DNA of 64,000 nucleotides from Forficula auricularia (GCA_024734495.1 JALMQS010000075.1:5936832-6000831); one strand, 5' to 3'; positions 1-11,631 are shown, counted from the first letter of the stretch. The notes: generated by a model not told the origin, from the sequence alone. Made by a program: numbers and translations.

Positions 1-804
1 CTCAATGTTGTCTAATTTCTAGGCGCGAAAATAGAGATTTCCCTGATATTCACTTCGATTCGAATACCCTGAAAATGTGCGACAGCCTATCCATGTTGGG
101 CGTCTCTGTCGCATCTGACCTGTCTTGGAATGAACACATCTCCTCTGTGGCGAAATCTGCATCAAGGAAGATTGGCTTCTTATTCAGGTCCAAGCGATTT
201 TACAAACCCCCACAACTTCTCACCATCTACAAGGCCCAAATCCGCCCCTGTCTCGAATACGGCTCTCATCTGTGGAGGGGAGCCTCAAAATATCTCTCTT
301 GCTACCCTTGATGCAATTCAGAAACGAGCCGTCAGGCTAATTGACGATTCTACCCTCACCGACTCCCTCGACTCGCTGGCTCATCGAAGAGATGTCTCCG
401 CCCTTTCCCTTTTCTATAGATACTATCACGGCAGGTGCTCTGATGAGATAAAATCAATAATTCCCCCCAAAGCATGCTTTGCACGCAGCACACGTTTTGC
501 CGACTCCCAACACTCTTTCGCGGTCAAATTGGAAAAGTGCCGGACCACTTCATTCGCGAATACATATATCCCCATGACTTCAAGGAACTGGAACTCTCTC
601 CCAGCCTCTATCTTTCCCAGCACCTATGATCTTCAAACCTTCAAAACCAGGGTGCATAGACACCTACGTCTACACCCTCTCACTTAATCAACTTTCCCTT
701 TTCTTCGGTAATGCAAGGGTCTTTCGAGATCCATAGGGGCTACATCTTTACTGGTGCACCCCTTCTTGCATTCGATTGCATTAAAAAAAAAAAAAAAAAA
801 AAAA
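1..804 (+). mobile_element. LINE-A copy 1, 5'-truncated non-LTR retrotransposon
   Basis: 3' part of a non-LTR retrotransposon that continues beyond the left edge. It holds the C-terminal part of the reverse transcriptase, a short 3' UTR and a 22-base A-tail at 783-804. The 3' UTR (from about 690 to the tail) recurs almost unchanged at about 5390-5502 and 17730-17830, and in reverse near 27.6 kb, so these are copies of one family. The protein resembles Jockey/CR1-type LINEs. The A-tail abuts the Tc1-like transposase fragment at 818-1046, so this copy may have landed in that element. Confidence 0.85.
3..687 (+). pseudogene. LINE-A reverse transcriptase, C-terminal part, one frameshift
   Basis: Open from base 3 to about 290 in one frame, then open to the stop at 685-687 in another. 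The first part reads into a motif like LTIYKAQIRPCLEYGSHLW and the second continues from LATLDAIQKRAVRLI to a terminal FKTRVHRHLRLH. Both align with the uninterrupted minus-strand copy at 27729-28971, which shows that a small indel near 290 broke the frame here. This is the region C-terminal to the palm domain; the YADD catalytic motif lies off the left edge. Because of the truncation and frameshift the copy cannot code for a working enzyme. Confidence 0.8.
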
Positions 805-817
805 GAGCTGCTGTTCA

Positions 818-1046
818 ATGCCGATCCCTCAATACCTCCAATATCCAATCGGTCATCTCTCTCATTTGAAGCTCTAATTCGAGCAGATCCCGGTCTCCTA
901 GTATAAGAGTTTGTTTCTCTATATTATTTTAGAGCTCTGTGGATACTTCCAACCAATGCTTTAAGTCGTTGAGCGACATACCGATACGATCTTCCATCAT
1001 TTATTAGAGCTACAGCTTGAGCTAATTCCTCGGTCTTTAGAGGCAT
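818..1046 (-). pseudogene. Tc1-like transposase N-terminal fragment
   Basis: On the minus strand a frame starts at ATG 1046 (MPLKTEELAQAV...). It contains a helix-turn-helix stretch GRSYRYVAQRLKALVGSIH and then, after one in-frame TAA, RRPGSARIRASNERDDRL. This is the usual start of Tc1/mariner-type transposases: a paired-like DNA-binding domain followed by the GRPR-like linker. The catalytic DDE domain is absent; the frame runs into the LINE-A poly-A tail at 804. The internal stop and truncation make it dead. The family call rests on motif recognition, not on a search. Confidence 0.6.
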
Positions 1047-1318
1047 TTATGCTTGGACAATATTTCAAATGAAATTAAATTAAAAGATGAGATATTCAAA
1101 TCGAACTGATAAACATTAAAATATTCAATTTAATTCGATATTAGACGATAATCATTTAATACAATACAATAAAGGGATCAGATTTCAAACCTGAAAATTT
1201 ATGATAGTTTAAATAAATTTAATTTTAAAGGTTTAATTTATTATTACAGTATAACAAAATTGTAGTAAACTGATAAGGACTCCTTATTTTTTTTTATTTA
1301 TTTTATTTATTTTTTTTT

Positions 1319-1519
1319 CAGGAGACGTTTCGACAAGTATGCCTTGTCATCATCAGTCTATAAAGTAAATACAAAACAAGGAACTTGAATATAAATTTGT
1401 CATATTCAATTAATATGACCTTGCATGGTTTCTCTTCATGACAAATTTATATTCAAGTTCCTTGTTTTGTATTTACTTTATAGACTGATGACAAGGCATA
1501 CTTGTCGAAACGTCTCCTG
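1319..1519. repeat. Near-perfect palindrome with hammerhead-like motif in each arm
   Basis: The left arm 1319-1403 and right arm 1438-1519 are reverse complements apart from a 3-base difference, with a loop of about 34 bases. The minus strand of the left arm (1324-1356) reads CTGATGA, one T, a 6-bp hairpin stem GACAAG/CTTGTC around GCATA, then GAAAC and GTC. The right arm lacks three bases of this core (1485-1514). Confidence 0.8.
1324..1356 (-). ncRNA. Hammerhead-ribozyme-like motif (intact arm)
   Basis: Elements in order: CTGATGA, a single T, stem GACAAG, loop GCATA, stem CTTGTC, GAAAC, GTC. These correspond to the conserved hammerhead core around helix II and to a GUC cleavage site. Differences from the textbook core are one extra base before helix II, almost no helix III, and a helix I of only about 2 bp. 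Activity is not shown. Confidence 0.35.
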
Positions 1520-2333
1520 AAAAATATATAAGAACCAAAAACAGAAAAATTTCTTTAATTTCTTATGGGAGAAGTACCCTGTGCCAACCGACAACTACAT
1601 CCTAGTCAATGGTTTGACTCATATACCTCAGAGTATTATAGAGCTTCATCAATATTTAAAGGTTTAAATTAAAGTAATACATTGTTTTCACTCTAAAAAT
1701 ATTTGTACTAATCGCAGAAAAAGTTTAAATAAAATGTGTTTTTTTTCTGAAAATTATTTGAAAAAACCAAATTTTTCTAAGTGTTCCACTTTTTTGCACC
1801 ACAGTGTATATGAAGTTTCGATTTGTTTTTCTTTATTTATTATATGAAGCATACCAGGAATTTTTATCTACTTTTTAGCATTGTTTCGAATAATAATTTT
1901 TTTAATTTTCAAGTAACTATATAACCAGCCTTAGGACTGTATACTCAATGATGATAACTATATACAGGATTTAATGTAAAATTGCATAAAATAACTTGTC
2001 TTGATTGTTCCTATTAGTCATTATTGGGTAAGAATAGGGGTTCTGGCCCCTCTAATGTCGATCCTTCTCAAAATAGCAATTCATCATTGGATTGGCTTTG
2101 AGAGGAGCTGAGCAGCGACAGACGATGTGGATTGCCTTTCTTTCCTCCTTAAGTCTTTTCGATAAAACATTCCCTCCGCTTTATTTCGTGATCTTTCAGT
2201 TAGTCTTAACTCACCGGATATAAACAATTACACACTTATGTTAGAATTATTGTAGGCTTGGTGAGTCAACCAGAAGCGACACTTAAATGTGTTCTAGCTG
2301 ATTTTCTTAAAATGAAACACATTAAAAATAAAC
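1520..2333. other. AT-rich DNA, no gene recognised
   Basis: No coding frame, splice-bounded exon or repeat terminus could be supported here. The stretch near 2030-2270 is somewhat richer in G+C but no motif was recognised. Confidence 0.5.
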
Positions 2334-2592
2334 TGGCCCCGTATGGAAATAAATAGATTTTCGAAATATGTTTTTTATATATTTTTTGAAAATATATTAA
2401 AAATATAAAATTTTTGTGTTAAATTTGTATAAAGTTTATGTTTTCTTATATCCTTAAAACAATAATTATTTTTATGTCGCTCTAGTATAAATTTTATATA
2501 AATTTAACACAACAATTTTATATTTTTAATATATAATCAAAAAATATATAAAAAAACATATTTCGAAAATCTATTTATTTCCATACAGGGCG
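2334..2592. mobile_element. Palindromic MITE
   Basis: Long inverted repeats: from about 2340 (GTATGGAAATAAATAG) into AT-rich sequence, and its reverse complement ending near 2587 (CTATTTATTTCCATAC), with about 50 bp per arm clearly matching. The ends read CCCCGTATGG and, in reverse, CCCTGTATGG. No coding capacity. The superfamily is unassigned. Confidence 0.65.
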
Positions 2593-4584
2593 TGAATTCT
2601 ACACGACTTCTAATTAATTTATTATTATTATTATTATTAAAAAATTAAATACAATAATTAAATGGGAAGAAAAATGAAAATATTTTTGAAACTCGGTATG
2701 ATTTCCGCAAACTTAAGCGATTTTCATCAGCAAAAGTTTAGAATAAGAACGTTGAAATTTAGCTAAGAGGTGCAATTTATTAATGTACATACGTTTTTAC
2801 TTAACTTCAGCTCAATCGCTCTACTGTTCAATTTCCCTTTCTGAAACTTTTGAACCTAGAAAGACGAATATCTAATCAGTTTTATGTTTAAAAAATATAA
2901 ATAATTCCACACAAAAAATAATTTTCTGAAATCTTCTGTTTTTGAGTTATCATGGGTATCTTAATTCAGATAAACAGTTGGAGGGAAATATATACTTAAA
3001 AATGATTTTATCTATCTAGTATAAAATATATGATTTCTTAAATGAAAATCAGATATTCAAAAATAATATTTATATTTAAAATAAAATGTAAAATTATGCA
3101 AAAAATCACCTAGTTGTAATTTACTTGCTCAGAAGCCAAGTGCGGTAAGTCCATAAAACAGCAATCTATAAAATTGAAGTTTTTTATATCTTACCCCCAT
3201 AGGAAAACATATGCAGAAGAAATAAAAATAGATCTTACACAGAAAACCTAAGCACGGAATAAAACCTTGTTTACTAAAAATTTGTTAGGTACGAAATTCA
3301 GAAATTTTCCAAAAGTCGACTTAACGACGTTTGCTTCTGGAGTACTCAATTAAAAGAAAAATTAAGCCAAATTGATTAAAAAAATTACTATCACTAGGCT
3401 GAATATTTATTTATTTATTATTCATCTATAATAGTATCATAGGTACAAGCCTATTTACAATTTCAGATCATTAATAATTAAATAACAATTCTATTTTCAA
3501 TTTATAAGTATTAAAATTTAACAATATTTCTTAAGTAAATATACATATATACCACATTAAATCTAATAATAATATTCAATCACCTATAAGAATAATTTTG
3601 AGTCAAGGGAATAGAAGAAAAATTTTAAGCTTACAGCTATTTAAACCATTTCTAATTGAGATTCTTCTGATTAATTATATTTATAATATTTTGACATGAA
3701 TCGATTATTTTTTACCAGATTGGGAGATTTATTACAAAGTACCACTTTCTCCCATATTTTATCAAAATATAAATAGTAAAATTTGTAAAAATTTAATTCT
3801 TCTTTCTATTAGCTATGTCTTGTTTGAGTTGAGCTTTGAAAACAGCCACAGAAGTTTATTTGATCTATTTAAAAATAAATTATATAAAGAATGGAATGGA
3901 TTAAACAGAGAAGAACGGGGACGTTTTTTGCCGTTTCTTTAAGAAAACAAGTTGCAGTTGTTAGATTGGATAAGAGGAGAAAAAATTCCTTTAAATTAGC
4001 AGGAAAAAACTTATTTACAAGAAAACATTGATGGCAAAATCATCAATCAGATTGCCGTATTGGAATTTAAAGAACTCAAAGCATTTGTTTAATATATAAA
4101 ATTTTTGCTTAATTGTATTTTCTTCCAATACAATAATAAACAAATTTATAGTGGAATTTTAAAGTGTAAAATGAGTTCAGAAAAATTTAAACTTAAACTG
4201 AATTACTTTTTAATTCAAAGAAGTAATTTAGCTTTCGAAATGCACTATAAAAAAGAAAATCAAAAGTTCCGAAAATTTGATTGTATAAAATATGTATGTG
4301 TTTGTTATTAGAAAAATGTATTTGTTCAAAATTTTAAGAAAAATCGACTCGAGTTAAAAATTAATTTCATGACTTTACCCAGGAAACAAAATAATATAGA
4401 ATCCAATCTAAATAAAAGCATGTAACATGAAATCTGAGACGATTAATTGTGTTGAATTTCAATATTTTTTACTTTACTACGGCTAAAACTAGGATAATTT
4501 TGAAAATATTTTCTTTCTGTCAAGAGGAAATCAAAGAGGGTGTCCTCTGCTTGATACAAATAAACATATCCTTATATTATTATA
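2593..4584. other. AT-rich intergenic DNA, possible LINE 3' UTR relic
   Basis: Mostly featureless AT-rich sequence. Near 3405-3520 a TATTTATTTATTATT run followed by CTATAATAGTATCATAGG resembles a reversed LINE 3' terminus with (TAAA)n tail, similar to one at about 6730. At 4520-4570 is a piece of a dispersed repeat containing GTCCTCTGCTTG, also seen near 41475, 54778, 56415 and 61035. No host gene is seen. Confidence 0.35.
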
Positions 4585-4586
4585 TA

Positions 4587-5609
4587 ATGAATTGGTGTGA
4601 TGCGAAGCTGCTCTTCCTCAACTTTGATAAATGTTTTACTATTAGTTTTTCTAAACAACCTAACCACTTTAAATTCAATTATATACTCGAAAATGGCACT
4701 ACCTGTATTAGAGTTAACTCTATTAAAGACCTTGGAGTTATTTTCGATTCCAAACTCACATCATCACGTATCTGGTGGGTAGGGCTAATCAGAGTTGGGG
4801 ATTTATATCTCGTAGCACTAAGTCATTCAAAAATCCTGATGTGATTAAATACTTATATTTAACTCTAACCAAATCAATTCTTATGTATGCATCTGCTATA
4901 TGGAGACCGAATATGAGGATAGAGAGAGTTCAGCACAAAGTTCTAAGAAAGTTAGCATCACTTACTGATAATCCAATGTCAAGATTTAATCATGACTACA
5001 CTCTTGCTGCTGAGTCTTTCTGCCTAGCTTCTGTTAATTCCTGTATGATCGCCTCTAATTGTATATTTGTGTATAAAATTATGTTGGATCAGGTGAAATG
5101 TACAGAGCTTACTGGTCTCTTTCCTATATATACCTAGCCCTAATTATGTTTTAAAAATCAATAATTCCCCCAAAGCATGCTTTGCACGCAGCACACGTTT
5201 TGCCGATTCCCAACACTCTTTCGCGGTCAAATTGGAAAAGTGCCGGACCACTTCATTCGCGAATACATATATCCCCATGACTTCAAGGAAATGGAACTCT
5301 CTCCCAGCCTCTATCTTTCCCAGCACCTATGATCTTCAAACCTTCAAAACCAGGGTGCATAGACACCTACGTCTACACCCCTCTCACTTAATCAACTTTC
5401 CCTTTTCTTCGGTAATGCAAGGGTCTTTCGAGATCCATAGCGGCTACATCTTTACTGGTGCACCCCTTCTTGCATTCGATTGCATTAAAAAAAAAAAAAA
5501 AAGAAGTATAATGCCATTTTATCCAGAGATGCCTACTAGTAGACATTCTGAAAGAAATCCCGTCTTTAGACTGTCATTGTTGAAATTAGTTAGCATAAAA
5601 ATTGGTTAA
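4587..5609 (+). pseudogene. LINE-B reverse transcriptase C-terminal region, broken
   Basis: The first part reads MNWCDAKLLFLNFDKC and KDLGVIFDSKLT, the segment just after the catalytic palm in Jockey-like reverse transcriptases. After an indel near 4760 another frame continues with FISRSTKSFKNPDVI and ILMYASAIWRP to 5137. Behind the inserted LINE-A copy (about 5154-5502) the last stretch PRNPVFRLS-like (ERNPVFRLSLLK, ending at 5609) appears to be the displaced C terminus. At least one indel, the insertion and stop codons disable it. The N-terminal part and endonuclease are missing. Confidence 0.55.
5154..5502 (+). mobile_element. LINE-A copy 2, 5'-truncated
   Basis: About 350 bp matching positions 446-804 at nearly every base, including the last ~80 codons of the reverse transcriptase and the 16-base A-tail at 5487-5502. 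The high similarity to copy 1 suggests recent activity. No clear target-site duplication was found. Confidence 0.85.
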
Positions 5610-5812
5610 CCCTCTGGATTTTTCATTGGAAATTAGGTAGCGGCTTTATTCAAGAAGCTCCCACTTATTTATGAATAATTAATGTAATGCTGATGTATAA
5701 TTATGTAATATATGATGTTGATGTATGTAATGATTATTGTTGGTATATAATTTTATAATTTTGTAAATTGAGGCTTTAAGCCGTTGAAAAAATGAATAAA
5801 TAAATAAATATA

Positions 5813-6878
5813 AAAAACTTTCTGATATAGACTTAGTTGGTCTTTATCTTTTCTATAAATATTATCTATATTTGTTTTCTGTGCATGAGTATCTTCGAAT
5901 GAAGTGGTACATTCATATCTCAAAATATAACTACAATATACCTATATATATTAATTATTACCAAAAAGATGCAGTGCTACTCGCAAAGCAAATTATTGGC
6001 TTCGACTTATCAGAGTGCCGTGATAATAGTATCGATAAAATAAGAAAAGCATGGAAACGCTTCTTCAATGAGCCGTTTTGTTATATTTTGAAATGTGAAT
6101 GAACCACTGCAGAAAAAAATCGCAGATAAGTGTGCATTCATTCGAATACCTAAGTTATAATTAATTCTTGCGGAATTTTTCCACGCGGATAAACATGTGG
6201 CCTTATCCTAAAATGGGGCCTATACGGTGTGGATATATCTGAATTCGTTTCTGGAATTTACACGATGGTCAATTGTAAATACTCGACAAAATATAGGAAT
6301 AAAAATTAAATCAATATTCAATAACAATCTCTTTGAAAGAGTAAATTTTCAAAATCCTATATACATGGTTTTTATTGTTCACTAGAATAGATATAGAAGT
6401 AGTAGTTTTAAATAACTAGCTCTCCTTTATCTCTTCAGCTCGAATGAACAGGGATGCTGATGGGGAATTTTTTGTCAAAGGTATAGATAGTCCATTATAA
6501 CATTTTCCCTATAGTCAATAGCAGTACTATTTAATAGGAGTATTAAAAGAGTCATTAAAAGCGTTGCATTCTGACCTCTAAAACTTTCAAACAGAGGGAA
6601 ATTATTAGCCATCACCTTGAAAATCTATTTACCTTTAAGGAAAAGGTATTTTTAATGAGATCGCATGGAGGTGTAACAAGAAGATACAGCATCTATATCT
6701 AGGTCTTTTCTGACCCAGAAGACAATTGATTTATTTATTTTTGATCTCATTTTGATCATAGAAATTTTACAAATATAGGCTTAAGTTACAATATGCTTTA
6801 AATATAATCACAATAATAAATATTAATTTACAAAAAACTAAACCTATGAGAAGCAAGAATCATAAAATAAAATAAACG
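5813..6878. other. AT-rich DNA, no gene recognised
   Basis: The frame at 5872-6102 has no recognisable motif and an AT-driven composition. Near 6730 TTTATTTATTTTTGATC resembles a reversed LINE tail. Nothing else can be supported. Confidence 0.4.
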
Positions 6879-6999
6879 AAAAATAAACTGCAACGGATCG
6901 TTGCTAAACTTTATCCAAATTCATTTGAAATATTAATATGTTTATTCCTTTATTATTAATCAGATATCACTTGCTATTTGCAGTTCATGTTGACTTTAA

Positions 7000-8170
7000 T
7001 TCAAAAATAATGATCGATTCTTATTTAAAAGTCGAGGAATAACCATTCTACCTTCGATTTTTGACATTTCGATTATTATTGGTAACCATTGGTGAAGACA
7101 TGGACGAATCGTCTTAAAATCAAAAATAGCGATCGATTCTGATCTAATATTTGAGGAATAACAATTCTACATTAGATTTTTGACCCTTCAATTATTATTG
7201 GTAACCATTGCTGAAGACATGGAGGAATCGACTTAAAATCAAAAATAACAATCGATTATTATCTAAGCTTGAGTTGTTTACCAAAAAAGAATTTAGTCTT
7301 TTTGATTTTAAGTCGATTTTTCCACGTTTTCAGTAGAGGTTGCCATTAATAGTCAAAACATCAAAAATGGAATGCAATAAGGTTATTCCTCTAGTATTAG
7401 ATAATAATCGATCGTTATTTTTGATTTTAAGCCGATTCCTCCACGTCTTCAGCAATGGTTACCAATAATACTCGAAGCGTTAAAAATCTAATGTAGAATT
7501 GTTATTCCTCAAGTAATAGATGAGAATCAATCGCTATTTTTGATTTTAAGTCGATTCCTCTGTGTCTTCAACAATGGTTACCAATATAAACCGAAACGTC
7601 GAAAATCCAATATAAAATGATTATTCCTCAAGTACTAAATGAGAATCAATGGTTATTTTTTATTTTAACTCGATTCCTCTATGTCTTCAGCAATGGTTAC
7701 CAATAAAAACCGAAATGTCAAAAATCCAATATAGAATGGTTATTCCTCAAGTACTAGATGAGAATCAATCGCTATTTTTGATTTTAAGTCGATTCCTCTA
7801 TGTCTTCAGCAATGGTTACCAATAAAAACCGAAACGTCAAAAATCCAATATAGAATGGTTATTCCTCAAGTACTAGATGAGAATCAATCGCTATTTTTGA
7901 TTTTAAGTCGATTCCTCTATGTCTTCAGCAATGGTTACCAATAAAAACCGAAACGTCAAAAATCCAATATAGAATGGTTATTCCTCAAGAATTAGATGAG
8001 AATCAATCGCTATTTTTGATTTTAACCCGATTCCTCTATGTCTTCAGCAATGGTTACCAATAAAAACCGAAACGTCAAAAATCCAATTTAGAATGGTTAT
8101 TCCTCAAGTAATAGATGAGAATCAATCGTTATTTTTGATTTTAACTCGATTCCTCTATGTCTTCAGCAAA
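7000..8170. repeat. 119-bp tandem satellite with an internal inversion
   Basis: Seven TTATTCCTC landmarks lie at 7383, 7502, 7621, 7740, 7859, 7978 and 8097, exactly 119 bases apart. Units at 7.74-8.1 kb are nearly identical. At 7000-7260 about two units lie in the opposite orientation, separated from the direct units by a divergent junction. Related short arrays are at about 11640-12010 and 49450-49845. Confidence 0.9.
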
Positions 8171-8647
8171 GGTAACGGATAAGAAAACAACGCAGTTGCT
8201 ATGGTTACTTATAAAATTTCCTCCCAAATTTTTAGCATTTCACAGAAAGAAGCCTATCCATTCTTACGTAAGCAAGGTTAAATGAGCTATATTAAAACGA
8301 TCCAATGAATAAATTTTAAAGAATTTAAAATATAAAAATTTAAAAAAGTACTATCTTACTCTTGAGTAAAGTACTTTAAAATATAATTTTACTAAAAACT
8401 TTATTTAACCTTTTTTGTGGTCCCCAAGGTACTTAATTAGGATAATAAATTTCATCAAAATTGGTTATGTCATTTTCAAAATATTTAGAAAAAACTAAAA
8501 AAGTACTGAAATAAAGTACTAATGTTTGTGGGCCGATATGTACCAAAAACTAATCAGCGCTTCATTTGTTAAACTAATGGTAGGTTTTCAATTTCATTTC
8601 AATCGGTGCAACGGTGTGGAAAAAATCGTGGGCCAAAAAAACGATAA

Positions 8648-8686
8648 CATCCATCCATCCATCCATCCATCCATACATCCATCCGC
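8648..8686 (+). repeat. (CCAT)n microsatellite
   Basis: A run of CCAT repeats inside family C. The same position in the 13 kb copy has CACACACATCCATCCATC. The short minus-strand frame over it is an artefact of the repeat. Confidence 0.9.
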
Positions 8687-9017
8687 ACGCACTAAATGAA
8701 AAAATCGCACTTTTTGGCCTCTCGACGAGACCCCATGTAATTTTTGGCAAAACCGTCACGTGCTAAAATTCAACCTAATTGAATACTACAATTTGTGACT
8801 TTAATTGAGACCATGGATTCCGTAGTTTTTTCCTGAGGTCGCGCTTGCCGCCAGACCGATTACAATACTTTCCCCATGCTTCGCATTGGATAAAGTAAAA
8901 AAGGATGGGAAACAAGATATTTTGATATTACTAATATATTTACATGTGTTATAGCCTTTAAATGGTCAATAGGCCGGTTTGGAAACGTCTTCTGAAAGAA
9001 TCCAGTGATTTTATAGA

Positions 9018-9222
9018 AGAGAGCTATCAAGAGAGAGGGTGGAGATGAAGATGTCTATAAACCAGGATCTTGTAAATTGTAAGACACTGGAAAGAGAGAT
9101 ACCGGAAGACAGTTTCGGTCCTTAGAAAAGTCATGGGGATAAACGAATAGGCGAAAGATCTAGTTCAACACTTCTCCAATTTAACCGAAAGGACGTATTG
9201 GGAGTTACTAAAATTGTGCTAC
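9018..9222 (-). mobile_element. Degenerate LINE-A remnant
   Basis: The reverse complement matches the LINE-A 3' coding end at many but not all bases, e.g. ATCCCCATGACTT and the stretch coding for HRHLRLHP. It is far more diverged than the other copies, so it is an older insertion. Confidence 0.6.
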
Positions 9223-10106
9223 AATCAAGGTAAGCTTTGAGGCGAATTATTGCCTTTTGTAACCAATTTGTTCATCTCAGAAACAGTAAAAACTTATAAA
9301 AAAATCAAAATACGGGAATTTATGATTCCTCGTTAAAAGTAGGTATTTCCAATATATCTTAATTTTCTGCAATCTCTTGTTTGCATCAGTTTAATTTTCG
9401 TGTTCTTTGGCATATATTTTTACTAATATCTAATTCAGAGAATCATCAGCCTTCTTCTTGTGTATATTAAAGCTGTATCAGGATTGAGCCAAATCACACA
9501 AAACAACCAAACTATGCTATACTGAATGTATACTTTTCGGCCTGATTTCAAGCCTTTTATCAGTAAGAACGGTTTTCGAGTCAAGCATTTAAATTTACCA
9601 AAAGACATAATTGAATGTAGTAATCTAATAGGGAAAAGAAAAGAGAAGTATAAGAAAAAATTATCACTCTTTATGAAAATAATGCAGTCAATAAATTGTA
9701 AAAATTTAATATCTTTAGTCACACGCCTCCAATTATATCTTGGTATATAACGATCAATTCTCAGCTTTGAATTCACGATCTACAACGCGTTTTTAGTATC
9801 AACCATTTTTTTCTCACGGATATAAACAATTACAAAATACAGATGAAAATTAGCTTTAAATTTTCAGGCTTAATCTAATCTTATCTTAATTTTAACATTG
9901 TTTGATATATCTACACTTCAACGGCTTTTATTCGGCTATAACTTTCTTCATTCATTGTTCAAGCTTCGTTAGGCTGAGCAGTTTCAATCTACTCCCGAGA
10001 ATTAAATTAATCAATTAGACTCTATGAGTCCTCGTGACTGTGAATCTTATTGTCTGTTTTTCTCTCAAAAATTTTCTCGAATGGAGACTGGTAGTTGCAG
10101 GGTCTA
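9223..10106. other. AT-rich DNA, no gene recognised
   Basis: The overlapping frames at 9435-9776 have no recognisable motif and lie on opposite strands. Nothing here can be supported as a gene or element. Confidence 0.4.
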
Positions 10107-10332
10107 TCAGTGGGGGGGTGCAAGAGGGGCAGCTTCCCTGCCTCACAATTTTAGGGTCCTCACATAATAACTAAATTTATTAACGTTGAAGCGAGCAAAG
10201 TTTCTGTGAAATAAATAAATGTTATAATTTAATAAATATAAAATAAAATTGTTTTTATTTTCTTGTCCAGACTTTTAATTTGAATTTTGAGGGCCCTCAA
10301 AATATTATAGATTGCCCCGGGAGTGGAATTTT
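10107..10332. mobile_element. hAT-like remnant
   Basis: The left end CAGTGGGGGGGTGCAAGAGG followed by GGCAGCTTCCC has the look of hAT-type termini. The right end GAGGGCCCTCAAAATATT..GCCCCGGGAGTGG is a loose inverted match. No target duplication was found and there is no coding sequence. Confidence 0.3.
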
Positions 10333-11590
10333 CTCTGAAAGCCTCTGGGTAGTTGCGTCAATACCAATCTTAGAACTGTATATCCTATGGTGACAACTTT
10401 ACTATTAGAATACTTAAGTAACTAGATTTTCGATGCCCAATATTATAACGATGTTTAGAAATATATTGTGCAATCATAAATATGTATATATGATATTACT
10501 TGAATAATGTGATGTCTATGATTTCTAAAAAGACACGCGGTAATTAATCCATTACATTTGGCCAGATGAGTTGTGTTCGCTCATCAAACGAGGGTTTTAG
10601 TAACTCAAGAGATCCAGGCTTATTAATAGTTAAAACAGCTGTGTTAGCAAACGAAGGATATTTATAGGCCAAATTCCACAAATTCGGTTAGCAAGTTACG
10701 ATAAATTCTTGATCCAAGGTATATTGCAATTTATAAAGTAACAGGAGGATCATAATAAGGAAGTGATTAGCGATGTTTTTATTTAAATAGCTATTATTGT
10801 TAAGAAACAAACAGATGAACTATATTGGAGCATAGGAAATATATGTCAAGGATGAATCAATGAGTAAAGGCTATATAGCTCCGGATACGAAAAGTGAAAG
10901 GATTTCATGTTTCATATATAATTGAATACTAAATGATTTTGAATTAATCGGTAAACAATTTTATATTAAACTATTAAAAATGATATCGATATCTTAATCA
11001 TTGAATTAAAATGAAATAATTCAATTTTGTCAATCTTTATTTAATGTAATAATGAGCTAGTAATATATATATTTAAACACTTATAAATTATGTATAATCC
11101 TTGTGACTGTTCTCTTTATGAAGTAAAAGGGGATATTAGTCTAGTTATACCATGTTGGCCCTTCTGTCTGTCAGTCAGTCTGTCAGACCATTATAGCTCT
11201 TAAATAAAATAAAATACAAACTTGGAATTTGAAAATTATATGTGTTTCCTTGAAATCAAAAACCATATTAAAATTTATCGAATTTTTTGGTGAAAAATTT
11301 TTTGTGAAGTCAAAAATAAAAAAAATACTTTTTACCATAGCTATTCTTATAAAAATCTACTCAAGAAGATTAGGCTAAATTTAAAACAAATATATTTCAT
11401 TTTAAAATCAGGGATCATTTTTAGGCGATTTTTGTACCAACCCATTTTCATCCAACCACTTTCATTTGAATTAAAGATAAAAGTAAATAAATATTTTATG
11501 ATATATTAATTTACTATGAGTTAGTTTTATAGGTCACTTGTTTCACGTTTAAAATTAAAAAAAATAAAAGAGGCTAAATTTTTTCAATAT
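10333..11590. other. AT-rich DNA, no gene recognised
   Basis: A TCTGTCTGTCAGTCAGTC simple repeat at about 11161-11188 is the only distinct item. No exon-like stretch was seen. Confidence 0.4.
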
Positions 11591-11597
11591 ATATATA

Positions 11598-11623
11598 TTT
11601 CGGACTATCAATCCATTCTTCAG
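11598..11623 (-). ncRNA. Degenerate hammerhead-like motif
   Basis: The minus strand reads CTGAAGA, a short GGA/TCC hairpin, then GAAA, but lacks the C-GTC cleavage side. It lies beside the family-C end at 11632. Probably a decayed member of the dispersed motif family. Confidence 0.2.
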
Positions 11624-11631
11624 CTCTTATA

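Larger units (their letters stand above)
4585..5812 (+). mobile_element. LINE-B remnant interrupted by LINE-A copy 2
   Basis: A second, different non-LTR retrotransposon. The coding remnant runs 4587-5137 and resumes at about 5503-5609 after the LINE-A insertion. The 3' end near 5812 carries a (TAAA)n-type tail after GGCTTTAAGCCGTTG, as in Jockey-type elements. It is inactive because of frameshifts and the insertion. Confidence 0.65.
6879..8902 (+). mobile_element. Family-C element with satellite cargo
   Basis: The left end is the family-C start (ATAAACTGCAACGGATCG, hairpin GCAACG/CGTTGC) and the right end is the family-C terminus (ATGC-TTC-GCAT hairpin, then GGATAAAGTAAAAA). Between them lie an inverted and direct array of 119-bp units (about 7000-8170), then the body found in other C copies (from about 8340), including a (CCAT)n run at 8648-8686. 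No open frame of note; non-autonomous. Whether it is one element or a composite is inference. Confidence 0.5.

Noticed and set aside
4105..4311. Short frame at 4.1 kb
   Set aside because: AT-rich composition, no motif, no splice context.
7000..8170. CRISPR-like array
   Set aside because: 119-bp units are contiguous with no spacers, and the sequence is eukaryotic.
8574..8759. Minus-strand frame with a Trp-Met-Asp-Gly repeat
   Set aside because: Direct translation of the (CCAT)n microsatellite.
6879..8902. Helitron identity for family C
   Set aside because: Hairpins lie near the ends, but there is no TC start, no CTRR end and no Rep/helicase; left unclassified.
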